Counted from the first letter of the stretch, positions 1-8,344 are shown. The stretch is DNA of 46,290 bases from Streptomyces tibetensis (GCF_007655005.1 NZ_SZVW01000038.1:1-46290), one strand, 5' to 3'. Numbers and translations are program-made. Notes: generated by a model from the sequence alone, not told the origin.

Positions 1-79
1 CTGCTCGCCGTCTGACACAACCGATCATGTGTTGCGACGATCCCTAGAAACCGCCAACCGGGGGGAGGGGCCCGATGCG

Positions 80-1036
80 TCAGCCGGTCTCGGGGTGCTT
101 GCCGGGCCCCTCGGCGCCCGGGTACAGCGGAGTGGGCGACAGCGTGGTGTCCTCCTCACCCGGCTCCAGCAGGGTGTCGGCGGCGCCCACGATGAGGGGA
201 TCGGGCATGCCCACCGCATCGCGGTCCTTGCTCGCGTAGTCGACGCGCGACAGCAGACTGCGCATGGTCTCCAGCCGGGCGCGCCGCTTGTCGTTGCTCT
301 TGACGACGGTCCAGGGGGCGTGCGCGGTGTCCGTGGCGCGGAACATGTCCACCTTCGCCTCGGTGTAGTCGTCCCAGAGGTCCAGCGAGGCCAGGTCGGT
401 GGGGGAGAGCTTCCACTGGCGCACCGGATCGACCTGCCGGATCGCGAAGCGCGTGCGCTGCTCGGAGCGCGACACCGAGAACCAGAACTTCACCAACAGG
501 ATCCCGTCGTCCACCAGCATCCGCTCGAAGGCCGGGCACTGGTCGAGGAACAACTCGTACTCGTCCTTGGAGCAATAGCCCATCACGCGTTCCACGCCGG
601 CCCGGTTGTACCAGGAGCGGTCGAAAAGGACGATCTCCCCGGCCGTCGGCAGATGCGCGATGTACCGCTGGAAGTACCACTGGCCCGACTCGCGTTCGGT
701 GGGCTTGTCCAGGGCGACGACGCGTGCGCCGCGCGGGTTGAGTCGCTCGGTGAGCCGCTGAATCGTTCCGCCCTTGCCCGCCGCGTCGCGTCCCTCGCAC
801 ACGACGATCAGGCGTGCCCCGGTGTCCTTGACCCAGCGCTGCAGCTTGAGCAGCTCTATCTGCAGGATGCGCTTGGTCCGCTCGTACTCCTTGCGGCCCA
901 CTTTCCGGTCGTAGGGATAGTTCTCCCGCCAGGTGCGGATGGGGCGCCCGTCACCGTCCAGCACGATCGGCTGCTCCCGTCGGCTGGTGTCCACGGTCAG
1001 CCCGTCCAGCAGCCTGTCCGCGTCTTCGGCGCTCAT
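80..1036 (-). CDS. ppk2: Polyphosphate kinase 2 (PPK2 family)
   Basis: PPK2 enzymes use inorganic polyphosphate to phosphorylate nucleoside diphosphates (or the reverse) in the cytoplasm. The product is 318 residues. A Walker A motif (EGRDAAGKGGT) lies at about residues 81-91 and a Walker B-type segment (IVLFDRSWYNR) at about 135-145; both are PPK2 family hallmarks. The length fits a single-domain PPK2. I chose the ATG at 1036 because GGGGAG lies just upstream; the reading frame stays open further upstream, but that extension is arginine-rich and unlike the family. The gene appears monocistronic. Nothing next to it suggests phosphate regulation. The family call is firm; the preferred nucleotide cannot be read from sequence. 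Confidence 0.93.
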   Translation of the reverse strand: MSAEDADRLLDGLTVDTSRREQPIVLDGDGRPIRTWRENYPYDRKVGRKEYERTKRILQIELLKLQRWVKDTGARLIVVCEGRDAAGKGGTIQRLTERLNPRGARVVALDKPTERESGQWYFQRYIAHLPTAGEIVLFDRSWYNRAGVERVMGYCSKDEYELFLDQCPAFERMLVDDGILLVKFWFSVSRSEQRTRFAIRQVDPVRQWKLSPTDLASLDLWDDYTEAKVDMFRATDTAHAPWTVVKSNDKRRARLETMRSLLSRVDYASKDRDAVGMPDPLIVGAADTLLEPGEEDTTLSPTPLYPGAEGPGKHPETG

Positions 1037-1168
1037 CACTCGACTCCCCGTTCGGCTCGCAGGTCGGCACCGAGCGTACGGTGCACGTCGTGCGGGTACG
1101 GCTCCCGTCGCTGGTGAACGCATACACGGGTGCCCCGCCCGGCCCCGCCCATGTGAGGTGCTGCGCGG

Positions 1169-1320
1169 CTACGCTCCGGGCCTGGCCGTGGTCCGCCGTT
1201 CGACCAGCGTGGGGGACAGTTTGACCTGCACCGACGGCTTGCCGCGGTCCGTGATCCGCTCCCGCAGCAGGCGCGCGGCGTTCCGGCCGATCTCCCGGCC
1301 CCCCTGGTCGACGCCTCCGC
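1169..1320 (-). pseudogene. LacI-family regulator, C-terminal fragment
   Basis: About 50 codons on the minus strand read GVDQGGREIGRNAARLLRER and continue through QVKLSPTLVERRTTA to a TAG stop at 1169. This is the conserved C-terminal end of LacI/GalR effector-binding domains. No helix-turn-helix or start codon remains, and the frame loses homology near 1320. There it abuts the 3' end of a rhamnosidase gene on the other strand. It is a remnant of a divergent lacI/rhamnosidase pair whose middle was deleted. Confidence 0.75.
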
Positions 1321-1326
1321 CCTGCC

Positions 1327-1530
1327 GGTGCCGGGCTGTCGTACGAGGCGGTCGTGCCCGCGAACAGCGAGGCCGCCCTGCGCCTGCCGGCCCTCTCCGC
1401 GGACGCCGTCCGCGAGGGCCGGACCCCGCTGGCCCGGGCGGACGGCGTCCGCTTCACCGGACACGCGGACGGCGTGGCCTCCTACCGGCTGCCGTCCGGC
1501 ACCTACCGCCTGACGCCCCGGCTCCGCTGA
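1327..1530 (+). pseudogene. Alpha-L-rhamnosidase, C-terminal fragment
   Basis: A 68-codon plus-strand stretch from about 1327 to the TGA at 1528-1530 resembles the C-terminal beta-sandwich domain of bacterial GH78 alpha-L-rhamnosidases. It shows SYEAVVPANSEAALRLP, followed by an ending of the SGTYRLTP type. The catalytic (alpha/alpha)6 barrel and the start are missing. Because it directly abuts the 3' fragment of a lacI gene on the other strand, I infer that one deletion removed the shared promoter and both 5' ends. The domain assignment rests on remembered family patterns. Confidence 0.6.
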
Positions 1531-1648
1531 CTCACACCCGGTAGTGGAACCCGGTGTCCTCTGCCGCTTCGGCTGCCCGGCCGTCCGGGGAGCGGGCGCC
1601 CGCAGACGGACACGCTCGGCGCAGCCCTGGCCGAGGGTGGGCCCGTGC

Positions 1649-2389
1649 TCAGAGCGCGGTACCCGTCTCCTCGGCCAGGGCCCGCACGAGACGGTCCTGG
1701 AACGCCTCGTCGTGGACGGCGTCATGCGGCTGCAACCGCCGGCCGTGGTACCAGTACCCGCCGGTCGTCAGGGCCTCCGAGTCGTCGCTCGACGCCAGCC
1801 ACTCCTGCGTCTGGTGGCCGAGCTCGAGGTCGTCCGGGGCGCCCGGCCCGCCCATCCTGGTCGGCACCCAGCCGGGATCCACGGCGTTGCTCGGCGCTCC
1901 GGGGCGCAGCCGGGCCACCGCGGCCGCCAGCGCCGTCACGAACAGCTTGCTGTCGGCGTACGACCCCGCGCTCTCGCCCCGCCAGTCGGTCCCGTCCAGT
2001 GCCGACGGGCGCCCGCCGAGATGCGAGCCGCTGCTCAGGTACACCAGCCGGCGCGGCCCGCGCAGCAGGGCGGTCAGCAGATAGGGCGCGACGATGTTGA
2101 CCGGCATGACCGCGGGTCCGCTCCACACCCCGGCGTTGTGGACGACGGCGTCGAGCGGCGGCGAGGCGGTCAGCTCGTCGGCGACCCGCCGCACGGCGTC
2201 ACGCTCGGCGAAGTCGCCCACCACGACGTGTGCCCCACGGTCGGCCAGCTCATCCAATACCTTCGCCCGCTCCGGATTGCGGGCGTGCACCACCACGTCG
2301 TGTCCGGCGGCCACCAACGCCTCTGCCGTGGCCCGCCCCAGGCCCTCCGCGGACCCGGTCACCAGGATCCGGCGCACCGTTCCTCGCAT
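1649..2389 (-). CDS. Short-chain dehydrogenase/reductase
   Basis: This is a classical SDR of 246 residues, a normal length, expected to be a cytoplasmic NAD(P)-dependent oxidoreductase. The cofactor motif TGSAEGLG is at residues 11-18, the NAG structural motif appears in VVHNAGVW, and the active-site Ser (YLSSGS) and YxxxK (YADSK) follow. The start at 2389 is supported by a strong GGAAGGAGG ribosome site. The substrate is unknown. It lies downstream of the secreted protein at 2437-2820 with a 47-bp gap, so co-transcription is possible but not obvious functionally. Confidence 0.88.
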   Translation of the reverse strand: MRGTVRRILVTGSAEGLGRATAEALVAAGHDVVVHARNPERAKVLDELADRGAHVVVGDFAERDAVRRVADELTASPPLDAVVHNAGVWSGPAVMPVNIVAPYLLTALLRGPRRLVYLSSGSHLGGRPSALDGTDWRGESAGSYADSKLFVTALAAAVARLRPGAPSNAVDPGWVPTRMGGPGAPDDLELGHQTQEWLASSDDSEALTTGGYWYHGRRLQPHDAVHDEAFQDRLVRALAEETGTAL

Positions 2390-2436
2390 GAGCCTGCCTC
2401 CTTCCACAGGATTCGCGTCCCGCGAGGAGACACGTC

Positions 2437-2820
2437 TCAGATCACACAGCCGTTGATCCCGGGTACCCCGTCGATCCAGTCGGTGCTGTTCTCGACGTAG
2501 TAGCTGGACACGATCCCGTACTTGGTCCACCCCCGCGGCTGGACCATCAGCCAGTACGGGTTGCCGCCGACCGACTGCCCCGGGACCTGGCAGTACACCA
2601 GAACCTCGTCCCAGGAGTTGATGCGGCCGATGACCGTGGGGCAGTTCGAGGTGCTCGGGGCGTGGATGCAGTTGCCCTCGTTGATGTCGCGGACGTTGAC
2701 CCCGTCCGCCCACACGCCGTACCAGCCCTTGCCGTGCCCGTCGGCCGCGGCGCTCTGGGAGGTGGTGATCACGAGGGCGAGTGCTCCGGCGACGGCGAGT
2801 GCCGCGGTCGTCTTGCGCAT
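2437..2820 (-). CDS. Small secreted protein, possibly SH3-like
   Basis: The product is 127 residues with an N-terminal Sec signal peptide: MRKTT, an alanine/leucine-rich core, and a probable cleavage after the AAA near residue 26. The mature part has four cysteines (GNC, SNC, VYC, NGC), suggesting two disulfides, and many aromatic residues. Segments such as GVNVRD and WLMVQPRGWTKYGIVSSYYV look like bacterial SH3-type repeats found in small secreted actinomycete proteins. No catalytic motif is visible. The start at 2820 has a modest AAGGAA-type ribosome site. I do not recognise a specific function; a cell-wall-associated role is only a guess. Confidence 0.75.
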   Translation of the reverse strand: MRKTTAALAVAGALALVITTSQSAAADGHGKGWYGVWADGVNVRDINEGNCIHAPSTSNCPTVIGRINSWDEVLVYCQVPGQSVGGNPYWLMVQPRGWTKYGIVSSYYVENSTDWIDGVPGINGCVI

Positions 2821-3051
2821 GACGTTCCTTTCGCTGCCGTGGCGGGACCCATCGCCCCGCACCCTAGGCAACTCGGGGACGCCGCGGTGCCTGACATCTG
2901 TCAGGACCGGAGCCGGGAGAGCGGCGCGAGGACGGGCCCGGGCGGGGCCGATTCGCCGACAACTCCGTCCGGCACGGCCACCGACCGCCTCGACTCGGGC
3001 CACGACCTGTGACCGGCCGGCGTCGGCACCGGCGATGAAGGGGGGCAAGCC

Positions 3052-4083
3052 CTACGCCAGTGCGTTCACGGCCGCCGTGAAGACCCGGGGCAGGCGCGCC
3101 GCGGTGGGCATGATGACCGGCGCGAGGGCGGGCCGCTGGCGGACCCTCACCAGGAGGTCCGTCAGCAGCCGGTGCCGGCGGGTGGCACGGTTCCAGTCCG
3201 CCTCGTAGCGGTCCGGCGTCCCGCGGCGCACGTTCGTGACGAGGGCCTGCGCGCCCGTGAGGGCCAGGGAGATGCCTTCGCCGGTGAGGGCGTCGATGTA
3301 GCCGGCGGCGTCACCGACGAGCAGCACCCGGCCGTGGCAGCGGGTGCGCACCCGCTGGCGCAACGGTCCCGCGCCCCGCACCGCGGTCACGGCCGCCGCA
3401 GGGGCCAGACGGGCGGCCAACTCGGGAAAGGCCGCCAGCTGGGTGTCGAAGGAACCCCGCCGGGACGTCAGGAGCGCCACGCCGACCAGTGAGGGGCTCA
3501 ACGGGGTGACGTACGCCTCCCCGTGCGGCCCCCAGTGCACCTCGACGTAGGACGCCCACGGCGGCACCGCGTAGTGCCGACGCAGTCCGTACCTGGGTTC
3601 GCCACGAGTCCTCATCTCCAGGCCGAGCGACCGGCGCACCGGTGAGTGCAGCCCGTCCGCGGCCACGAGCCACCGGGCGCGCAGACCCGTGCCCGGCACC
3701 GTCACGCCCGTGGCGTCCTGCCGTACCGCTTCCACGCGCAGGGGCAGTACGGGCACCCCGGCGTCGGTGACGGCCCGGTGCAGTACGTCGTGCAGGCCGG
3801 TGCGGCGCGTGCCGAGGCCCGGACCCCGCCGGAAGTCCGCCTGGACCCGCCGGGGTCCCTGGACATAGCGGATGCCGGTGATCGGCCGGCCGGGGACCTC
3901 CAGACCGAGGGCGCGGAGGGCTCGGACGGCGCCGGGCATCAGGCCCTCGCCGCAGGCCTTGTCGACCGGTGCGGGGCGGGGCTCCGCGACGACGACGTCG
4001 AAGCCGGCGCGGGCGGCGTGCAGAGCGGTCGCCAGGCCCGCGGGCCCGCCCCCGGCGATCACCATGTCGAGGGTGTCTCTCAT
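3052..4083 (-). CDS. FAD-dependent oxidoreductase, geranylgeranyl-reductase/SrsC-like
   Basis: This is a 343-residue flavoprotein of the geranylgeranyl reductase / aromatic hydroxylase superfamily. The N-terminal dinucleotide-binding motif GGGPAG is at residues 11-16. CGEGLMPGAV follows at about 44-53, ADGLHSPVRR at about 142-151, and the FAD-contacting GDAAGYIDALTGEG at 257-270. Its ATG overlaps the stop of the methyltransferase gene upstream (ATGA), so the two are translationally coupled. In Streptomyces griseus the third gene of srsABC encodes a flavoprotein hydroxylase that oxidises alkylresorcinols to quinones. Position and fold suggest the same job here. Reduction of a prenyl chain is the alternative. 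Confidence 0.85.
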   Translation of the reverse strand: MRDTLDMVIAGGGPAGLATALHAARAGFDVVVAEPRPAPVDKACGEGLMPGAVRALRALGLEVPGRPITGIRYVQGPRRVQADFRRGPGLGTRRTGLHDVLHRAVTDAGVPVLPLRVEAVRQDATGVTVPGTGLRARWLVAADGLHSPVRRSLGLEMRTRGEPRYGLRRHYAVPPWASYVEVHWGPHGEAYVTPLSPSLVGVALLTSRRGSFDTQLAAFPELAARLAPAAAVTAVRGAGPLRQRVRTRCHGRVLLVGDAAGYIDALTGEGISLALTGAQALVTNVRRGTPDRYEADWNRATRRHRLLTDLLVRVRQRPALAPVIMPTAARLPRVFTAAVNALA

Positions 4084-4595
4084 GCGGGCACGGCCCGGGT
4101 GAGGGCCGCGTTCTCGCAGCGGATGCGGACGGTCAGCAACCACGCGTTGGCCACGGTGAACACCAGCGCGCTCAGCCACGCGCCGTGCACCAGCGGCAGG
4201 GCGGCGATCTCCACGACGACGGCCACGTAGTTGGGGTGGCGCAGGAACCGGTAGGGCCCGGTGCCGACCAGACGCGCCCCGGGGACGACGATGACCCGGG
4301 TGTTCCAGTACGGCCCGAGCGTCATGACGCACCACCAGCGCAACGCCTGGGCCAGCACCACGAAGACGAGCATGGGCATGCCGAGCGAGGGCACGAAGGG
4401 CCGGTCGGCGAGGGCGGGTTCGAGGAGGCAGCACACGATCAGCCCGGTGTGCAGGGTGACCATGGCCGGGTAGTGGCCGCGGCCGTGCTCGACACCGGCG
4501 CGGGCCAGGGTCCAGGACGCGTTGCGCCGGGCCACGGCCAGTTCGGCGAGGCGTTCGGCGCCGATAGCCAGGAGGAGAAGGACGTACCACGTCAT
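4080..4595 (-). CDS. Isoprenylcysteine carboxyl methyltransferase-like membrane protein (SrsB-like)
   Basis: The product is 171 residues with about four hydrophobic segments and the C-terminal ICMT/PEMT-type signature GTGPYRFLRHPNYV followed by VVVEIAALPL. The family transfers methyl groups from S-adenosylmethionine at the membrane. Between a type III PKS gene (4 bp upstream) and a flavoprotein gene (4-bp overlap downstream), it matches SrsB, which O-methylates phenolic lipids in the S. griseus srsABC operon. The start at 4595 fits the tight operon spacing. The substrate is inferred from gene order. Confidence 0.85.
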   Translation of the reverse strand: MTWYVLLLLAIGAERLAELAVARRNASWTLARAGVEHGRGHYPAMVTLHTGLIVCCLLEPALADRPFVPSLGMPMLVFVVLAQALRWWCVMTLGPYWNTRVIVVPGARLVGTGPYRFLRHPNYVAVVVEIAALPLVHGAWLSALVFTVANAWLLTVRIRCENAALTRAVPA

Positions 4596-4599
4596 GAGG

Positions 4600-5736
4600 T
4601 CACCAGCGCAGCAGGACGAGTTCGGAGCAGAACCCGGGGCCCATCGCCATGAGCAGGCCCCAGCTGCCGGGCTCGGGCGGGGCGGATTCCCGGATGGTCT
4701 GCAGGATGTGCAGGACGGAGACGGAGGACATGTTCCCCACGGCCGCCAGCGAGTTCCAGGCGGAGGCCAGGGCGTTGTCCGGCAGATCGAGTGTGTCGGC
4801 GACGGCGGAGAGCACCTTGGGCCCTCCCGGATGGCACACCCAGGTTCCGATGTCCTCGACGGTGAGGCCGTGGTCCGCCAGGAAACCGCGCAGGTGCCGA
4901 CCGAAGTGGCTCCGTACGATGCCGGGGATGCCGGCACCGATCACGACGCGGAACCCGGTCGTGCCGATGCTCCAGCCGAGGAGCTGCTCGGTGTCCGGAT
5001 ACAGCCGGCTGCGCGTGGCGACCACCGTGGGGCCGGCGGCGTCCGGCCCGGCGGATGTGCCGGCACGGGCGACGAGTGCCGCGGCGCCGTCCCCGAACAG
5101 GGCGCCGGCCACGAGGTTGGCCTGGGAATCGTCCTGTCGCTGAAGGGTCAGCGAGCACAGTTCGACGGTGAGCAGCACGGCCGTCCCACCGGGATGCCCT
5201 CGCAGGTAGTCGTGCAGCCGGGCCAGACCTGCCGCGCCCGCCACGCATCCCAGTCCGAAGACCGGCACCCTCTTGACGTCGGGTCGCAGGCCCAGACGTC
5301 CGGCCAGCCGGGCATCGAGCGAGGGGGCGGCGATGCCGGTGACGGAGGTGCACACCAGGAGGTCGACATCGGCCGGTTCGAGTCCCGCTTCCTCCAGCGC
5401 GCCGGTGAGGGCCTCTTCGCCCAGCTCGATACCGGCCGCCATCCAGGCGTCGTTGGCCTCCCCGAAGTCGCGCAGGGCGGCATACCGTTCGATCGGCAGC
5501 GCGAGGTGCCGCGCGCGGACTCCGGCGGACGCGTGCAGACGGCGCAGCAGGGCGCGGTCGGCACCCGGAGCCAGGCACAGATCGCCGATCGGCTCGGTGA
5601 GGTCGTCCTGGGCGTAACGGTGCGCGGGCAGCGCCGTGTGGACCGCCGTGATCGTGGTCCCCGCAGGGGGCCGGGCCTTCTCGTGCAACGTGCCGGGTGA
5701 GGCGGGGAGGTCTTCGGCCGTCACAGGGACACGCAT
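4600..5736 (-). CDS. Type III polyketide synthase (SrsA-like alkylresorcinol synthase)
   Basis: This is a chalcone/stilbene synthase-fold enzyme of 378 residues, first gene of a three-gene operon. The catalytic triad is intact: Cys164 in GLGCVAGAAG, His302 in CHPGGPKV and Asn335 in GNMSS. Such enzymes condense a fatty acyl starter with malonyl or methylmalonyl units to make alkylresorcinols or pyrones. The srsA-srsB-srsC order supports phenolic-lipid synthesis. I prefer the ATG at 5736 because GAGAGG lies about 10 bp upstream. The ATG at 5769 adds 11 residues but has a weaker ribosome site. The starter and extender choice cannot be deduced. Confidence 0.9.
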   Translation of the reverse strand: MRVPVTAEDLPASPGTLHEKARPPAGTTITAVHTALPAHRYAQDDLTEPIGDLCLAPGADRALLRRLHASAGVRARHLALPIERYAALRDFGEANDAWMAAGIELGEEALTGALEEAGLEPADVDLLVCTSVTGIAAPSLDARLAGRLGLRPDVKRVPVFGLGCVAGAAGLARLHDYLRGHPGGTAVLLTVELCSLTLQRQDDSQANLVAGALFGDGAAALVARAGTSAGPDAAGPTVVATRSRLYPDTEQLLGWSIGTTGFRVVIGAGIPGIVRSHFGRHLRGFLADHGLTVEDIGTWVCHPGGPKVLSAVADTLDLPDNALASAWNSLAAVGNMSSVSVLHILQTIRESAPPEPGSWGLLMAMGPGFCSELVLLRW

Positions 5737-5782
5737 ATCGATAAAGCCTCTCTCGCCCCGTTTGTCCATTTATCTTGCCTGT

Positions 5783-6643
5783 GTGTCTCTACACCCGTCA
5801 CCCGTCCTTCCCCGAGCGACACGCCGCGTCCCGGCGCTGCTGCGCTCCTGCCACCTGGAACCGGCGCTCGCCGTGACGGTGTTCGCGACGGTGCTGGCCG
5901 TCGCGGCCGGCCGGGGCGCGGCGGGTTCGGCCGCGGTGGCGACTGCCGTGCTGGCGGGCCAGCTCTCGGTGGGCTGGTGCAACGACGCGGCCGACGCCCG
6001 GCGCGACGCGGCCAGCGGGCGCGGCGACAAGCCGGTGGCCACCGGTGAACTCCCGCTCGGGGCCGCGGCCGTCGCAGCGGGGGCGGCCCTGGCCCTGTGC
6101 GTGCCGCTGTCCCTGCTGAGCGGAGCCGTCGCGGGAGTGGCGCACCTCGCCATGGTCGCCACTGCCTGGAGTTACAACCTGCTGTTCAAGCACACGCCGC
6201 TCTCCCCGCTGCCCTACGCCGTCGCCTTCGGCTCGCTGCCGGCGTTCGTCACCCTCGGCCTGCCGTCGCCGTCCTGGCCCGCCTGGTGGGCGATGGTGGC
6301 CGGGGCCCTGCTGGGGGTGGGGGCGCACCTGGTCAACGTGCTTCCGGACATCCAGGACGATCTCGCGACCGGGGTGCGCGGCCTGCCGCAGAGGCTGGGC
6401 CGCAGGGCCTGCCGATGGCTGGCCCCGTCCCTGATGCTCGCAGCCGTCTGCGTGCTGGTCACCGGCCCGCCCGGAGGCGTGGGGCGCCCGGCCTGGGTGC
6501 TGGCGGGGGCGGCCGTCGCCGTCTCGGTGGCGGGCACGGCCCTGCCCTGCGATGACCGCAGTCGGTGGCCGTTCCGGGCGGCTGTCATCGTGGCGGGCAT
6601 GGCCGTGACCCAACTCCTCCTGCGCGGGCCGGACATGACGTAA
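5783..6643 (+). CDS. UbiA-family prenyltransferase
   Basis: This is an integral membrane protein of about 286 residues with roughly eight hydrophobic segments. The first aspartate motif NDAADARRD (residues 67-75) and the second, LPDIQDD (about 188-193), are the Mg-pyrophosphate sites of UbiA enzymes, which transfer isoprenyl chains to aromatic or other acceptors. No ATG sits before the first helix. The GTG at 5783 is the best in-frame start, with no clear ribosome site, so translation may be leaderless. It is divergent from the type III PKS with under 50 bp between them, which suggests it prenylates the operon's phenolic product. Menaquinone-like or heme O roles are alternatives. Confidence 0.85.
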   Translation: MSLHPSPVLPRATRRVPALLRSCHLEPALAVTVFATVLAVAAGRGAAGSAAVATAVLAGQLSVGWCNDAADARRDAASGRGDKPVATGELPLGAAAVAAGAALALCVPLSLLSGAVAGVAHLAMVATAWSYNLLFKHTPLSPLPYAVAFGSLPAFVTLGLPSPSWPAWWAMVAGALLGVGAHLVNVLPDIQDDLATGVRGLPQRLGRRACRWLAPSLMLAAVCVLVTGPPGGVGRPAWVLAGAAVAVSVAGTALPCDDRSRWPFRAAVIVAGMAVTQLLLRGPDMT

Positions 6644-6748
6644 CCGTCGAAGGCCGGCTCGTGAGGGCCCTGTGCGGGCGTACCCGGTGCCGTGTGTCCA
6701 TGGCGGGAGTTCGTGTTTGAGTGGCGTCGGTTCGGCGGTGCCCCGTGT

Positions 6749-8131
6749 TCAGTAGCCCACGCGGAAGGTCGCGTCCTGCCGGTCGGTCGTCGTGGAGACC
6801 GGGTCGATGCGCAGGGCGTAGTCGGCGTGGCGGATGTAGCGGGTCGGGTAATTGTGGGAACGGAAGGAGGCCCAGTTCGCGTCCGCCAGGCCCGCGGTGC
6901 GGTGGAAGGTCGCGTCCGCGGCGAACGTCGGCGTGCCGTCGTTGACGTCGAGGCGGAGCGCGTAGTCGTAGTGCCGCAGGTAGCGGGTCGGCTGGTTGAC
7001 GGACCGGAAGGAGACCCCGGAGCCGTCGGCGAGCCCCGGGACCAAGGTCCACAGGGAGTCCTTGTACGGGTCGATCGGGTACTCGTCGATACGGCCCAGG
7101 TAGTCGGAGTGGCGGACGTACCGGGCCGGGAAGTTGTAGGACTTGAGCCGGTTCCAGCCTGGCGCGCCCCACTTCGCGAGCAGGTTGCCGTACTCGGCCG
7201 TGGTGATCGGCGCGATGCCGCAGTGCTTGGAGTTGACCGGCTGGGTGTAGGTCCTCTGGTCGAGGGCCGTCCAGGTGCCGGAGGCTAGACCGGCGGATTG
7301 CCAGGCGTAGAAGACGCCGTTGGGCGTGTAGGTGTCGCCCCACAGCCACCAGGTGCCGGACGTGAGGGACTTCACCAGGGTCGGTGCCTCGGTGCCGCCG
7401 TGCGCCACGCCCGTGCCGAACTCGGTGAAGCTGCCCGGGTTCAGGGTGGTGGATCTGGCGCCCACCAGCGTCTGGTTCCTCTTGAACCAGAGGTAGTTGT
7501 AGCCGTTCACGCCGACGGCCATGTCGCCGTCGATGACGTCGTAGCCGGGGTCGAAGAAGACCTGCGGGGCGGAGGCGGTCGCGAAGTCGGTGGTGTGGTT
7601 GACCATGATCACGTTGTGGCCGCTGGAGTTCACCGAGGAGTAGATCACCGCGTACTGCCGCCGGCCCGCGTCCCAGAACGCCTCGGGGGCCCAGCTGTGG
7701 GTGGCCATGTCATGCAGTTTCAGTCGCCGGTAGCCGGTGAAGGTGCGCAGGTCGGCCGAGTCCCAGACGTGGATGTACTGGCTGTTGTAGTTCCAGTCGG
7801 TGCCCTTGAGGTCGGTGGCGAGCACGACGAACGTACCGTCCTGTTTGCGCATCAGGAACGGGTCGCGCAGCCCGAGAGCTCCCGCGGTGGGGGTGACCAG
7901 GGGGTTGTTCTGGTTGAGTGGAGTCCACTCGAGCCCGTCGGAACTGACGGCGAGGTGCAGGCCGTAGTCGGTGCCGTCACCGAGTTTGGTCGACTCGGTG
8001 AAGTAGACCATCGCGTACGCCGAGTCCGCGGCGTGCGCGGTGCCGGTGCCGGTGCAGAGGGTCAGCGCGAGCGGCGCGGCGGCGGTCATGCCCAGGAGGC
8101 CGCGGCGGGAGAGGTGGGGGTTTGCTCTCAT
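6749..8131 (-). CDS. Secreted GH43-like arabinan-active hydrolase with AbfB domain
   Basis: The product is 460 residues. A twin-arginine-type signal (SRRGLLG) leads to an AHAA cleavage region. The N-terminal two thirds look like a GH43 five-bladed propeller: LRDPFLMRKQDG (candidate base Asp), SWAPEAFWD, and HGGTEAPTLV (candidate acid Glu). The C-terminal third carries repeated RYLRHYDYALRL and RYIRHADYALRI segments of the AbfB (CBM42) beta-trefoil, which binds arabinofuranose side chains. The likely role is extracellular removal or cleavage of arabinosyl units of plant arabinan or arabinoxylan. The start at 8131 (MRANP) follows GGAG at proper spacing; upstream in-frame start codons lie inside the ribosome-site region. 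A triple GTTCG/CGAAC half-site array is about 65 bp upstream. Confidence 0.85.
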   Translation of the reverse strand: MRANPHLSRRGLLGMTAAAPLALTLCTGTGTAHAADSAYAMVYFTESTKLGDGTDYGLHLAVSSDGLEWTPLNQNNPLVTPTAGALGLRDPFLMRKQDGTFVVLATDLKGTDWNYNSQYIHVWDSADLRTFTGYRRLKLHDMATHSWAPEAFWDAGRRQYAVIYSSVNSSGHNVIMVNHTTDFATASAPQVFFDPGYDVIDGDMAVGVNGYNYLWFKRNQTLVGARSTTLNPGSFTEFGTGVAHGGTEAPTLVKSLTSGTWWLWGDTYTPNGVFYAWQSAGLASGTWTALDQRTYTQPVNSKHCGIAPITTAEYGNLLAKWGAPGWNRLKSYNFPARYVRHSDYLGRIDEYPIDPYKDSLWTLVPGLADGSGVSFRSVNQPTRYLRHYDYALRLDVNDGTPTFAADATFHRTAGLADANWASFRSHNYPTRYIRHADYALRIDPVSTTTDRQDATFRVGY

Positions 8132-8193
8132 CTGCATCTCCAAGGGGCGTGGGGGAGCCGAACTGAGGAGCTGTCCTTCCCGTCACCGCATTT

Positions 8194-8217
8194 GTTCGTT
8201 ATGTCGAACGACGTTCG
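8194..8217. promoter_or_regulatory. Candidate operator upstream of the GH43 gene
   Basis: GTTCG-N6-CGAAC (8194-8209) is followed, after 3 bp, by another GTTCG (8213-8217). This gives two overlapping inverted repeats from three half-sites, 63-86 bp upstream of the GH43 start. The layout fits a dimeric repressor operator. No regulator is identified. Confidence 0.35.
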
Positions 8218-8344
8218 CGGTGTCGGTGGGGAACGTAGAGGTCCCGTCATGTCACCGTCAATGGTTGCGTCGGTCGCAGGTAAGCGTTGGGTGAGAGCCG
8301 GCCTCGGCTGACGGCTGGGCATTGGTCATGTACCGGTCGAGCGG

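Noticed and set aside
1..15. Possible end of an upstream plus-strand gene (LLAV then TGA)
   Set aside because: Five codons are too few to support a gene.
1531..1648. Minus-strand frame ending DTGFHYRV before a stop
   Set aside because: The frame has no upstream homology that I recognise and lies in the scar region; too weak to call.
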